From: Agrobacterium arsenijevicii
GTDB lineage: Bacteria; Pseudomonadota; Alphaproteobacteria; Rhizobiales; Rhizobiaceae
Reading direction: 5' to 3'
NCBI GenBank assembly: GCA_000949895.1
Contig: JWIT01000008.1
Span: 121,966 to 185,965, forward strand
Length of the DNA: 64,000 bases
Shown: positions 46,056 through 54,083 of the stretch, in pieces
How the letters are laid out: the number at the start of each line of letters is the position of its first letter
Numbering within the stretch: position 1 is the stretch's first letter
Notes under the pieces: generated by a model
Databases searched by the model: none
Told to the model about the DNA's origin: nothing
What the model saw: only the letters and a program-made list of their open reading frames with translations
Program-made: the position numbers and the translations under genes

Positions 46056-47528
46056 CTACTCCTCCGAAAAATGCCGTTCGATGGCGCCGAGCGCGCCGTA
46101 TTGGACGATGTCGCGATAGGCTGCCCGAAGCGCCGTGACGAATGCCTCGTCGTTCTGCCATTCAGGCCCGAAGACGCGACGGAATGTTAAGAACCGGTCG
46201 ATGATTGCGTCCGGGTCCTCGCCGTTGCCGGTGGGGGCATGCCATTCCGCAAAAGCCGGATCAGCCATGACGACAGGTTCGCCGCGCTCGTTCAGCGCCG
46301 CACAGGACCGTATCCACATGGCGACGGCAAAAAGAGCGGCCGTATCAGGTGCACCCGCGGCACGCAGTTCCGCGAGCGGTGCAAGAATGCGTTGCGGCAC
46401 TTTCTGCGAGGCGTCCGAGGCGATCTGGGCGGCGCGATGGCGAAGTGACGGGTTGGCAAAACGCTGGCGCAGACCGGCAACGTAGTCCGGGCCGCTGACG
46501 GCCGGGCTCAGTGTCGAACCGACTTCGCGCCAATAACGGTCGATATAACCGCGCACACGCGGATCGGCATAGATATCGGCGATCGTCTCCAGCCCGCTGC
46601 ATTGGCCGATCGCGGCCATGGCCGTGTGTGCGCCGTTCAGCATCCTGAGCTTCATATGCTCATAGGGTTCGACATCATCGACCAGTTCTGCGCCCGAAAG
46701 CCCGATGCCGGGGCGACCATGCGGAAAGCGATCTTCGATCACCCAGCGGAAATAAGGTTCCGCAATCACCGGCCAGGCATCCTCGCAGCCAAGACGCGCC
46801 GCCACACGCTCGCGGTCAACGGCGGTGGTGGCGGGCACGATGCGATCCACCATGACGCAGGGGCAGGAGAGATTTTCCGCGATGAAAGCGGCGAGATCCG
46901 TGTCTGCCAGACCGGCCATTTCCACCAGAAGCCGGTGCAGGATGCGACCGTTGGACGGAAGATTGTCGCAGGAGAGCAAAGTCAGCGGTACTGACCCGCC
47001 TGCCCGCCTCCGTCTCGTCGCTTCCAGCAGAAAACCGAGCGCGGAGCGCGGTGTTTGCGGATGTGCGAGATCATGAACGATATCGGGATGCTCGCGCAGA
47101 AGCGTGCCCGCCGACAAATCGGCGAGATAACCTTTTTCCGTCACCGTCAAAGTGACGATCCGCACCCGAGGATCGGCCATGGCCTTCAGCAGCCGCTCCG
47201 GTTCTTCCGGGGCAACGATGGTCTCCAGGATGGAGCCGACGATCCGCAGCGTCTCGTTTTCACCGTCACGCAGGCAGAAGGTATAGAGATTGTCCTGCGG
47301 CGCAATCGCGTCGCGAGTATCGGGGCTGCGTAGCGAGGCCGCGACAATGCCCCAGCCGGGTTCACCGCGCGCCAGGCAATCGTCGATAAACACGGCCTGA
47401 TGGGCGCGGTGAAACGCGCCAACGCCGAGATGCACGATGCCCGGCGTCACCGCTTTGCGATCATAAGCGGGCAAAAGCACGTCTTGCGGCAGATGCGGCA
47501 GAGCAAGGGTTGAAAGACGGTCTGTCAT
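46056..47528 (-). CDS. uxuB: Mannitol dehydrogenase family protein, probable fructuronate reductase
   Basis: Polyol-specific long-chain dehydrogenase of 490 aa. VHLGVGAFHRAHQ opens the NAD fold. The catalytic Lys and supporting Asn/His are in KLRMLNGAHTAMA. Family members oxidise mannitol, altronate or D-mannonate; lying directly upstream of uxuA, reduction of D-fructuronate to D-mannonate is the most probable role. The start at 47528 follows GGAG; 14 further upstream codons overlap the intergenic part. Confidence 0.9.
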   Translation of the reverse strand: MTDRLSTLALPHLPQDVLLPAYDRKAVTPGIVHLGVGAFHRAHQAVFIDDCLARGEPGWGIVAASLRSPDTRDAIAPQDNLYTFCLRDGENETLRIVGSILETIVAPEEPERLLKAMADPRVRIVTLTVTEKGYLADLSAGTLLREHPDIVHDLAHPQTPRSALGFLLEATRRRRAGGSVPLTLLSCDNLPSNGRILHRLLVEMAGLADTDLAAFIAENLSCPCVMVDRIVPATTAVDRERVAARLGCEDAWPVIAEPYFRWVIEDRFPHGRPGIGLSGAELVDDVEPYEHMKLRMLNGAHTAMAAIGQCSGLETIADIYADPRVRGYIDRYWREVGSTLSPAVSGPDYVAGLRQRFANPSLRHRAAQIASDASQKVPQRILAPLAELRAAGAPDTAALFAVAMWIRSCAALNERGEPVVMADPAFAEWHAPTGNGEDPDAIIDRFLTFRRVFGPEWQNDEAFVTALRAAYRDIVQYGALGAIERHFSEE

Positions 47529-47547
47529 GGTCGTTTTTCTCCGTATC

Positions 47548-48288
47548 TCAGCCGAATTGCAGGCCGCCATTCATGTCAACGACGGTGCCGGTCATGAAAC
47601 CGGACAGTGGCGAGGCGAGGAAACGCACGGTATGCGCCACCTCTTCCGGCTGGCAGAAGCGCCCGACGGGAATGGCGGCGAGCTGGCGCTGACGGTCTTC
47701 CTCCGACAATTGCTCCATGATCATCGGCGAAACCACATAGGCCGGCGCGACCGCGTTGGCGGTGACGCCGAATGGCGCAAGTTCGCGGGCGGACGAATAG
47801 GTGAGGCCGACCAGCGCCGATTTGGAAACCGAATAGGCCGTGCCCGCCGTCAGGCCGCCGGACTTCCAGGCATAGGACGAGATGTTGATCAGCCGTCCCC
47901 AGCGGTTTTCCTTCATGGCCGGAACCACGGCCTGCGTCAGCAGCAGCGCGGCATCGAGATTGACGGCCATCAGCTTGTGCCATTCATCGAGCGTGGTCGC
48001 GGCCAGCTTGTGCGGAGACAGAATTCCGGCATTGTTGACGAGGATGTCGATGACCTCGAAACGATTGGCGACATCCTTCATGACATCCTGCAGCGCCGCT
48101 GCGTCACCGAGATCGACGGCGACGGGATCGCAGGCACCGCCGAACCCGCTCGCGAGTGCTGTAACAGCCTCGATGTCGCGATCGAAGGCGAGCACCCTCG
48201 CCCCTTGCGCCACCAGCGCCGCAACCACGGCGCGGCCGATGCCGCCACATGCGCCCGTAACGAGCGCCGTCTTGTGTTTCAGTTCCAT
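47548..48288 (-). CDS. SDR family oxidoreductase
   Basis: Classical short-chain dehydrogenase of 246 aa with VTGACGGIGRAV for NAD(P), NNAGI, the catalytic Ser in INISSYAW and YSVSKSALVG. It is close in type to glucose/gluconate dehydrogenases and ketoreductases. GGAGGAG precedes the ATG. Between GntR and uxuB genes it probably oxidises or reduces a hexuronate-related sugar acid. The true substrate is not known. Confidence 0.9.
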   Translation of the reverse strand: MELKHKTALVTGACGGIGRAVVAALVAQGARVLAFDRDIEAVTALASGFGGACDPVAVDLGDAAALQDVMKDVANRFEVIDILVNNAGILSPHKLAATTLDEWHKLMAVNLDAALLLTQAVVPAMKENRWGRLINISSYAWKSGGLTAGTAYSVSKSALVGLTYSSARELAPFGVTANAVAPAYVVSPMIMEQLSEEDRQRQLAAIPVGRFCQPEEVAHTVRFLASPLSGFMTGTVVDMNGGLQFG

Positions 48289-48310
48289 TCTGTCTCCTCC
48301 ACGTCCATTA

Positions 48311-49060
48311 TCAAATGGACAAATGCTTGCGCTCTTCTTCAGGCAGCTGCTCGTAGATCACGAAAACCATATCCAGATGCGTCACCAGCGCCTTTTCCGC
48401 GCCGTCGGCATCGCCCCGGTCGAGAGCGTCGACGACGGCCAGATGCTCCTCGATCACGGCGGGCAAGCGTTCCGGTTTCGCCCAATAACGATGGAACCGC
48501 GACAGGGTCACCTTGGCGGCAAGGATCGCCTGCCAGACGCCTTCGCGGCCGGAAAATGTGCCAAGCAGCCGGTGAAACGCCTCGTCGGCATGAAAGAAGC
48601 CGGATGCGTCATTGGCGGCGATCACCCTTTCCTGTTCGGCGATGACGTCGCGCATCGTCCGGCTCATCTCTTTCGTCCATTTCAGTGCGACTTCGCGCAG
48701 CAGCGCCACTTCGAGCGAACGGCGGATAAAATGGCTGTCCTGAATTTCACCAAGCCTGATCGGCGCGACGAAGCTGCCGAGCTGCGGATAGACATCCACA
48801 AGCCCTTCTTCCGAAAGGCGCTGGATGGCGGCGCGCACCGGCGTGCGTGAGACGGAAAACTGACGGCAGATCGAGTTTTCACTGATCGGCGCGCCGGGCG
48901 CGAGGCGGACCTCAACAATCGCTTCGCGCAGCGCCGCATGAACCTGATCGGCTACGGAGCCATAGCGATTGACCACAAGCTCCACGCTTTCGATTCCCGA
49001 ACCGGCAGCGTCCTGATAGCCGCCGCGCCCGGTGAAACCGGCATTGGTGTTTTTCGTCAT
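48311..49060 (-). CDS. GntR family transcriptional regulator (FCD subfamily) of the hexuronate operon
   Basis: Regulator of 249 aa. ENSICRQFSVSRTPVRAAIQRLSEEG is the winged helix-turn-helix recognition part, followed by an FCD ligand domain with DEAFHRLLGTF. The start at 49060 follows AGGGGAG. First gene of the minus-strand operon, 22 bases before the SDR gene, and divergent from the sugar importer. The role resembles UxuR/ExuR-type control by a hexuronate, by analogy. Confidence 0.92.
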   Translation of the reverse strand: MTKNTNAGFTGRGGYQDAAGSGIESVELVVNRYGSVADQVHAALREAIVEVRLAPGAPISENSICRQFSVSRTPVRAAIQRLSEEGLVDVYPQLGSFVAPIRLGEIQDSHFIRRSLEVALLREVALKWTKEMSRTMRDVIAEQERVIAANDASGFFHADEAFHRLLGTFSGREGVWQAILAAKVTLSRFHRYWAKPERLPAVIEEHLAVVDALDRGDADGAEKALVTHLDMVFVIYEQLPEEERKHLSI

Positions 49061-49105
49061 GAACGCTCCCCTTTGAAAGGCCGTCGTGAAAATCTCATTG
49101 CTACT

Positions 49106-49129
49106 TGGATACAAGTATACTAGTGTCCA
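49106..49129. promoter_or_regulatory. Candidate GntR operator of the hexuronate module
   Basis: TGGATAC (49106-49112) and GTGTCCA (49123-49129) flank the palindromic core AGTATACT (49114-49121). The nested dyad lies 54 bases upstream of the regulator ATG and about 98 bases before the importer start. The core GTATAC recurs in the control region at 39842. Confidence 0.6.
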
Positions 49130-49226
49130 TGGTGCTTACGCAAGTCGGCTGTTGGGAGAAAGAGCGATTAAGGGAGGTTTCCAGTCGCTTTTTGCAGAAG
49201 CAGACCGTTTCATGGAGGAGAAAAAC

Positions 49227-50252
49227 ATGACGTATTTCATGCGCAGCCTTGTCGCTGCCGCAATCATCGGCGCTGGAGCCTGCGGTGTTGCGCAGGCGGC
49301 GGACGCCAGCAAGGTCGCCCTCGTTCCGGGCGGTCCGCATCCTTATTTCGCCGCCTGGGAACAGGCCGGCAAGGACGCTGCCAAGGACTTCGGTCTGGCG
49401 GGCGCAGACTATAAGGTGCCGCAGAAATGGGAACTGGCTCAGCAGAACCAGCTTCTCGAAAGCCTGCTCAGCCAGGGTTATAACGGCTTCCTGATTTTCC
49501 CCGGCGATCCCGTCGGCGCGGTCTCGACAGCCGAGGAGCTGACCGGCAACGGCGCAAACGTGATTGCCGGCGCCGGCTGCTTCAAAGACCCCTCACCCGC
49601 CGCCTTCTGCCTTGGCACCGACACCGGTAATTCGGCCTATCTCGGCACCAAGGAACTCATCAAGGCGATGGGAACGGGCAAAAAACGCATCGCCCATTTC
49701 ACCGGCTTCCTTGTCGACCCCAACACCCAGCTTCGTATCGATGCCGTGAAGAAAGCGGCTGACGAGGCCGGCGCGGAAGTCGTTCAGGTCATCGCCGATA
49801 TCGATGCGCCGGAACCGGCGGAAGAAAAAATCAGCGCCTACCTCGCCGCCCATGCCTCCGAAGTGGACGGCATCGTCACCACGGCCTGGGTTCCGGCGGT
49901 TGTCGCCTCCAACGCGCTGCGCAAGATCGGCGACAAGCGGATCCACATGGTCGGCATCGACCACGATGAAGTCGTGCTGAAAGCAATCAAGGACGGTTTC
50001 GTCGACGGTACGATGCTTCAGAACCCCTATGGCCAGGGTTATGTCGGCGCGTTCGCGCTGAGCAAACTGCAGGCTGGCTGCAAGGTGAAGGCAGACGCGC
50101 CGTTCAAATCCAACGCGTTGACGACCAAGTTCATCGATTCCGGCACCGCCTATGTCGATGCCGCCAAGGTTGATAACTACATCGACGCCATGCGCGCCGA
50201 GACCAAAAAGCTGCTCGCGAACTTTGATACGACGTATCTGAGCTGCAAATAA
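49227..50252 (+). CDS. Sugar ABC transporter substrate-binding protein (ribose type)
   Basis: Periplasmic binding protein of 341 aa (Peripla_BP_4). The signal peptide ends at GVAQA-ADAS, and KVALVPGGPHPYFAAWEQ is the family start. Two Cys in ITAGAGCFKDPSPAAFCL-type context and one near the end (LSCK) may pair; note that Cys pairs are unusual in this family. GGAGGAG precedes the ATG at 49227; a reading from 49086 is not supported. Divergent from the hexuronate operon, so a hexuronate, aldonate or glycoside is the likely ligand. Confidence 0.92.
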   Translation: MTYFMRSLVAAAIIGAGACGVAQAADASKVALVPGGPHPYFAAWEQAGKDAAKDFGLAGADYKVPQKWELAQQNQLLESLLSQGYNGFLIFPGDPVGAVSTAEELTGNGANVIAGAGCFKDPSPAAFCLGTDTGNSAYLGTKELIKAMGTGKKRIAHFTGFLVDPNTQLRIDAVKKAADEAGAEVVQVIADIDAPEPAEEKISAYLAAHASEVDGIVTTAWVPAVVASNALRKIGDKRIHMVGIDHDEVVLKAIKDGFVDGTMLQNPYGQGYVGAFALSKLQAGCKVKADAPFKSNALTTKFIDSGTAYVDAAKVDNYIDAMRAETKKLLANFDTTYLSCK

Positions 50253-50265
50253 GCACGCCTTGAGC

Positions 50266-50300
50266 GATTGCCGGGCGCCAAACGACCGCGCCCGGCAATC
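50266..50300 (+). terminator. Intercistronic hairpin between binding protein and first permease
   Basis: GATTGCCGGGCGC (50266-50278) and GCGCCCGGCAATC (50288-50300) form a perfect 13-bp stem with a 9-base loop, 13 bases after the binding-protein stop. No T-run follows. Likely a stabiliser or attenuator that gives more binding protein than permease. Confidence 0.65.
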
Positions 50301-50392
50301 AGCCCCGCCCGAAAATATTCTTTCAGACGGCAGCGTAGTGGCGAAGCGACCCGCGTAGGCGCTTCGGACCGAACCAATACCGGAACAGTTTC

Positions 50393-51433
50393 ATGACCGT
50401 GAACGATACTTTGCTCACAAAAGGCGCGCAGGAGGGCGACAGACGAATGGGTTCTAGCCTTTCGCAAGGCCGCTTTTTCCTTACCAATGAATTCGGCCTC
50501 ATTCTGCTGATCGTCGTATTCGCCGTCGTTTTCGGCGTGGCGGCCGGCGGATTCCTTTCGCCTTTCAACCTGTTCACGCTTGGCCGCAGCGCCGCGATCA
50601 ACATCATGATCGGCCTGTCGATGATGGCGGTGATCGTGACCGGCGGTCTCAATCTCGCGGTTGGCGCGATCGGCGTCTCGGCGGCCATGGCCTGCGGTTA
50701 TCTGATCGAAGTGCTTGGCGTGCCGTGGCCGCTCGCACTCATTGGCGGCCTCGCCACAGGCGCAGCGCTGGGTTTCGTCAACGGCTGGACCGTGATCCGC
50801 ACGGGATTGCACAGCTTCATCATCACGCTTGCCACGATGAGCATCTTTTTCGGCGTGATGATCTTCCTGACGCGGGCCGAAGCCTATCGCGGCCTGCCGC
50901 CGATCTTCGCCGCCTTCGGCAAGATGAAGCTCGCGACCTATTTCTCTCCGCTGCTTCTCGTCACGCTCGCAACCGCCCTTGCCCTGTCCTTTCTCTACCG
51001 GCGCACGGTTCTCGGTCGCGAAATGCTGGCGGCGGGCGCACGCCCGGAAGCGGCCGAACTTTCCGGCATCCGCGTCGACCGGATATTCATTGCTTGTCAC
51101 ATGCTGTCAGGTCTGCTTGCCGCACTCGCCGCCTTGATGCTGGTGACGCGCACGGGTGCTGCCATTCCTTCGATGGCAGGCCAGCTCGGACAAGACTGGC
51201 TTTTGCCCGCCTTTCTCGGCCCCGTTCTCGGCGGCACGCTTTTGCAGGGCGGCAAGGTTTCGGTGCTCGGCACCTGTCTTGGTGCACTTTTGGTGACGAT
51301 GCTGACCAGCGGCCTGCTGCTGCTTCAACTCGGCGAATTCTGGGTCCAGACATTTCTCGGCCTGCTGCTGTTGCTGGCGGTTTTGATGGACAAGGCGCGG
51401 CGAAGCTATCTCGCCCGGCGCAATCTGGCTTGA
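50393..51433 (+). CDS. Ribose-type sugar ABC transporter permease 1
   Basis: Inner-membrane permease of 346 aa in the RbsC family, with VIVTGGLNLAVGAIGV as the hallmark and about ten segments. The start is either ATG 50393 or ATG 50447 (18 codons later, 11 bases after AGGAGG). It lies 140 bases after the binding-protein gene. The following gene encodes a second, only distantly similar permease; together they probably form a heterodimeric channel. Confidence 0.9.
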   Translation: MTVNDTLLTKGAQEGDRRMGSSLSQGRFFLTNEFGLILLIVVFAVVFGVAAGGFLSPFNLFTLGRSAAINIMIGLSMMAVIVTGGLNLAVGAIGVSAAMACGYLIEVLGVPWPLALIGGLATGAALGFVNGWTVIRTGLHSFIITLATMSIFFGVMIFLTRAEAYRGLPPIFAAFGKMKLATYFSPLLLVTLATALALSFLYRRTVLGREMLAAGARPEAAELSGIRVDRIFIACHMLSGLLAALAALMLVTRTGAAIPSMAGQLGQDWLLPAFLGPVLGGTLLQGGKVSVLGTCLGALLVTMLTSGLLLLQLGEFWVQTFLGLLLLLAVLMDKARRSYLARRNLA

Positions 51434-51443
51434 GGACTGGACG

Positions 51444-52421
51444 ATGACGACCGACAACACCCTTCTACGCCTTGCCAGAACCGACTGGTTCGGCCCCCTA
51501 TTGGTCACGGTGCTGGCAATCGCGCTTATCCGCGGCTTCAGCCCCAACTTCCTGTCTTCCTTCAATATCCAGATCCTGCTCCTGGCAATCGCGGTCAATG
51601 CGCTCATCGCCTTTTCCCAGATGATCATCATCGCCATCGGCCAGATGAACCTCTCAGTCGGCGCGATCGGCGGACTGGCGGCAATCTCCTTTGCGGGGCT
51701 GATGCAGGTCTGGGGGCTTCCGGCACCGGTGGCCGCCATTGCTGCGGTGCTGATCGGCGTTGTCTGCGGCATGCTCAACGGTCTGCTGATTGCCATCACG
51801 GGCATTTCCGCTTTCGTCATCACGCTGGCCACGCTGTCGATCTACAAGGGTATCAATCTCGGCATCACCCGGGCGGAGCCGTTCTACGGCGTGCCGGAAT
51901 CGGTGAAAGCCTTCGGTTCGGCCCTGCTCGTCGGTCCGGTTCCGTGGCTCGCAGCACCCACCATCATCATCGCACTGGCGCTGTGGTTCATGCTGCGCCG
52001 TCAGCCGATAGGCCGCTTCATCCTCGCCATTGGCGGGAACAGCCATGCGGCGGAACTTTCCGGCATTTCGGTGCGCACGACAATGATCGTAGCCCACGGC
52101 ATTTCCGGCCTTCTGGCGTCGGTCGCAGGAATTCTGCTCGTCTCCCGCCTGCAGATCGGCCAGCCTTCCATCGGCGATGACTGGCTCATCCTGTCTTTTG
52201 CCGCACCCGTCATCGGTGGTGCGGTACTGGCCGGCGGGCATGTCAGCGTCGGAGCAACCCTGCTCGGCGTCGTCATCGTCGCCATCATCACGCAGGCGCT
52301 CGTGCTGTTCTCCATCGACCCGTTCCTCGTGCAGGTCGTGCTCGGCGCAATGATCCTTGCAGCCGTCGGCATCAATCGCCTGCGCGAAACGCATCTTGGC
52401 AAAAAAACAGGGAAGGCCTGA
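51444..52421 (+). CDS. Ribose-type sugar ABC transporter permease 2
   Basis: Inner-membrane permease of 325 aa, RbsC family, with IAIGQMNLSVGAIGGLAA in place of the usual GGIDLSVG. It follows permease 1 by 10 bases and precedes the ATPase gene by four. Most ribose-type systems use one permease gene; two are seen in some rhizobial and AI-2-type importers. Confidence 0.92.
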   Translation: MTTDNTLLRLARTDWFGPLLVTVLAIALIRGFSPNFLSSFNIQILLLAIAVNALIAFSQMIIIAIGQMNLSVGAIGGLAAISFAGLMQVWGLPAPVAAIAAVLIGVVCGMLNGLLIAITGISAFVITLATLSIYKGINLGITRAEPFYGVPESVKAFGSALLVGPVPWLAAPTIIIALALWFMLRRQPIGRFILAIGGNSHAAELSGISVRTTMIVAHGISGLLASVAGILLVSRLQIGQPSIGDDWLILSFAAPVIGGAVLAGGHVSVGATLLGVVIVAIITQALVLFSIDPFLVQVVLGAMILAAVGINRLRETHLGKKTGKA

Positions 52422-52425
52422 CATC

Positions 52426-53967
52426 ATGGACAAGCAACCTGTTTTTCAGGCGCGAAACATCGAAAAAGTGTTCCCCGGCGTTCGGGCGCTCAAGGGCGTC
52501 AATCTTTCGCTGGAACCCGGCTCGATCCACGCTTTGCTCGGTGAAAATGGCGCCGGCAAATCGACGTTGATCAAGGTCATCACCGGCGTCCACCATCAGA
52601 GCAGCGGCCAGATCCTCGTCGATGGCGAGGAGGTGCGCTTCGCCAATCCGCGCGAGGCCATCGCCCGCGGCATCGGTGTCGTCCATCAGGAACGCAATCT
52701 CATTCCGCGTTTCTCGATTGCCGAGAATATCCACATGGAAAAGCTCGGGGCGCATTATCTCAAGCCCATCGACTATGCCGCACTGAACCGCGATGCGCGC
52801 CGCTGGCTGCAGGCTCTCAATCTGGACATCGATCCGGCAACGCCGGTATCGGAGCTTTCCGTTGCACAAATGCAGCTGGTGGAAATTGCCAAGGCGCTTT
52901 CCCTGCAAAGCCGGGTTCTCCTGCTTGATGAACCGACGACATCGCTGACCCCGAGCGAAACGGACAACCTCTTCCGCATTCTGCGCCGCCTGCGCGATGA
53001 CGGCGCAAGCCTTGTCTTCGTCAGCCACAAGCTGGAGGAGGTTCTTGATATCTGCGACCGGGTAACGGTTCTGCGGGATGGCGAAAACGCCTGCGAAAGC
53101 CGGTCGATGGAAGGTCTCGGTCGACAGGATCTCGTGCGCCTGATGATTGGACGCGCCGAAGGCGGCGGCGGCTGGCGTAAACGCGCGGTCGAAGACAAAC
53201 CAACGGTACTCGAACTGCAAGGCGTATCGACCGCAATCGGCCATCGCGACGTCAGCCTTTCCGTGCGCAAGGGTGAAATCGTCGGCCTTTACGGGCTGGT
53301 GGGTGCTGGTCGTACCGAACTGGCAAAATCGATCATGGGCAAGTTCGCGGTTACTGAAGGCGAAGTCCGCATCGCCGGCCGGCTCGCACGCATCCGCTCC
53401 GTTGCCGAGGCCATCCACGAATATGGCGTCGGATATGTCAGCGAGGACCGCAAGGGCGACGGTCTCATTCTCCAGCATTCCGTTCTTGCCAATGCGGGCG
53501 TTCCCATCTGGCGCAAGCTTTCGAACGCGTTCGGCGTACTTTCTGACAGCCGCATCCGTGCGGCGGTGACGCCTTTCCTGCAGAAACTGGAGGTGAAGAC
53601 GCCAAGCCTCAACCAGACCGTCGGCAACCTTTCCGGCGGCAACCAGCAGAAGATCAGCGTCGCCAAATGGCTTGCAGCCGATGTCAAACTGCTGATCGTC
53701 GACGAACCCTCCGTCGGCATCGACATCAAGACCAAGGCCTATCTGCATGATCTGCTGCGCGAGCTTGCAGACAGCGGCACCGCCATTCTCGTCATTACCA
53801 GCGACATGCCGGAAATGGTGGCACTGGCAGACCGCATATTCGTGATGGACCGCTATCGGGTTAAAGGCGTGGTCGAAAACAACGGGGTCTATGCCGATAT
53901 GAGCGAGAGCATCATGGGTTTGATCCATGATGCGGAGGACGAAACGGTCCTTTCACGTCAGGCATGA
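52426..53967 (+). CDS. Ribose-type sugar ABC transporter ATPase (two fused ABC domains)
   Basis: ATPase of 513 aa. Domain one has [19 protein letters not shown] and LLDEPTTSLTPSE. Domain two has the degenerate P-loop [18 protein letters not shown] and IVDEPSVGIDIKTK, where Ser-Val replaces the usual Thr-Arg. The ATG at 52426 is four bases after the upstream stop. Last gene of the plus-strand importer operon of the hexuronate module. Confidence 0.95.
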   Translation: MDKQPVFQARNIEKVFPGVRALKGVNLSLEPGSIHALLGENGAGKSTLIKVITGVHHQSSGQILVDGEEVRFANPREAIARGIGVVHQERNLIPRFSIAENIHMEKLGAHYLKPIDYAALNRDARRWLQALNLDIDPATPVSELSVAQMQLVEIAKALSLQSRVLLLDEPTTSLTPSETDNLFRILRRLRDDGASLVFVSHKLEEVLDICDRVTVLRDGENACESRSMEGLGRQDLVRLMIGRAEGGGGWRKRAVEDKPTVLELQGVSTAIGHRDVSLSVRKGEIVGLYGLVGAGRTELAKSIMGKFAVTEGEVRIAGRLARIRSVAEAIHEYGVGYVSEDRKGDGLILQHSVLANAGVPIWRKLSNAFGVLSDSRIRAAVTPFLQKLEVKTPSLNQTVGNLSGGNQQKISVAKWLAADVKLLIVDEPSVGIDIKTKAYLHDLLRELADSGTAILVITSDMPEMVALADRIFVMDRYRVKGVVENNGVYADMSESIMGLIHDAEDETVLSRQA

Positions 53968-53969
53968 GA

Positions 53970-53990
53970 GAGCCGGCTTTAAGCCGGCTC
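53970..53990 (+). terminator. Terminator after the third ribose-type ATPase gene
   Basis: GAGCCGGC (53970-53977) and GCCGGCTC (53983-53990), extended by TT/AA pairs, form a stem of about 10 bp directly after the stop codon. There is no clear T-run. A second hairpin (GACCGGC 54076-54082, GCCGGTC 54090-54096) overlaps the end of the convergent hyuB gene. Confidence 0.6.
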
Positions 53991-54083
53991 CGAATCTCAA
54001 TCAGGCTGCCGTCGCTGAAGCAGAAAAGCGGAAGGCAGTACGACGTTTCGCCGGTCGCAATCTCTCTGAGTAGGCGACCGGCA

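Noticed and set aside
52372-53928. A 518-codon open frame on the minus strand over the importer ATPase
   Set aside because: It is antisense to an ATPase with all motifs; no family resemblance.
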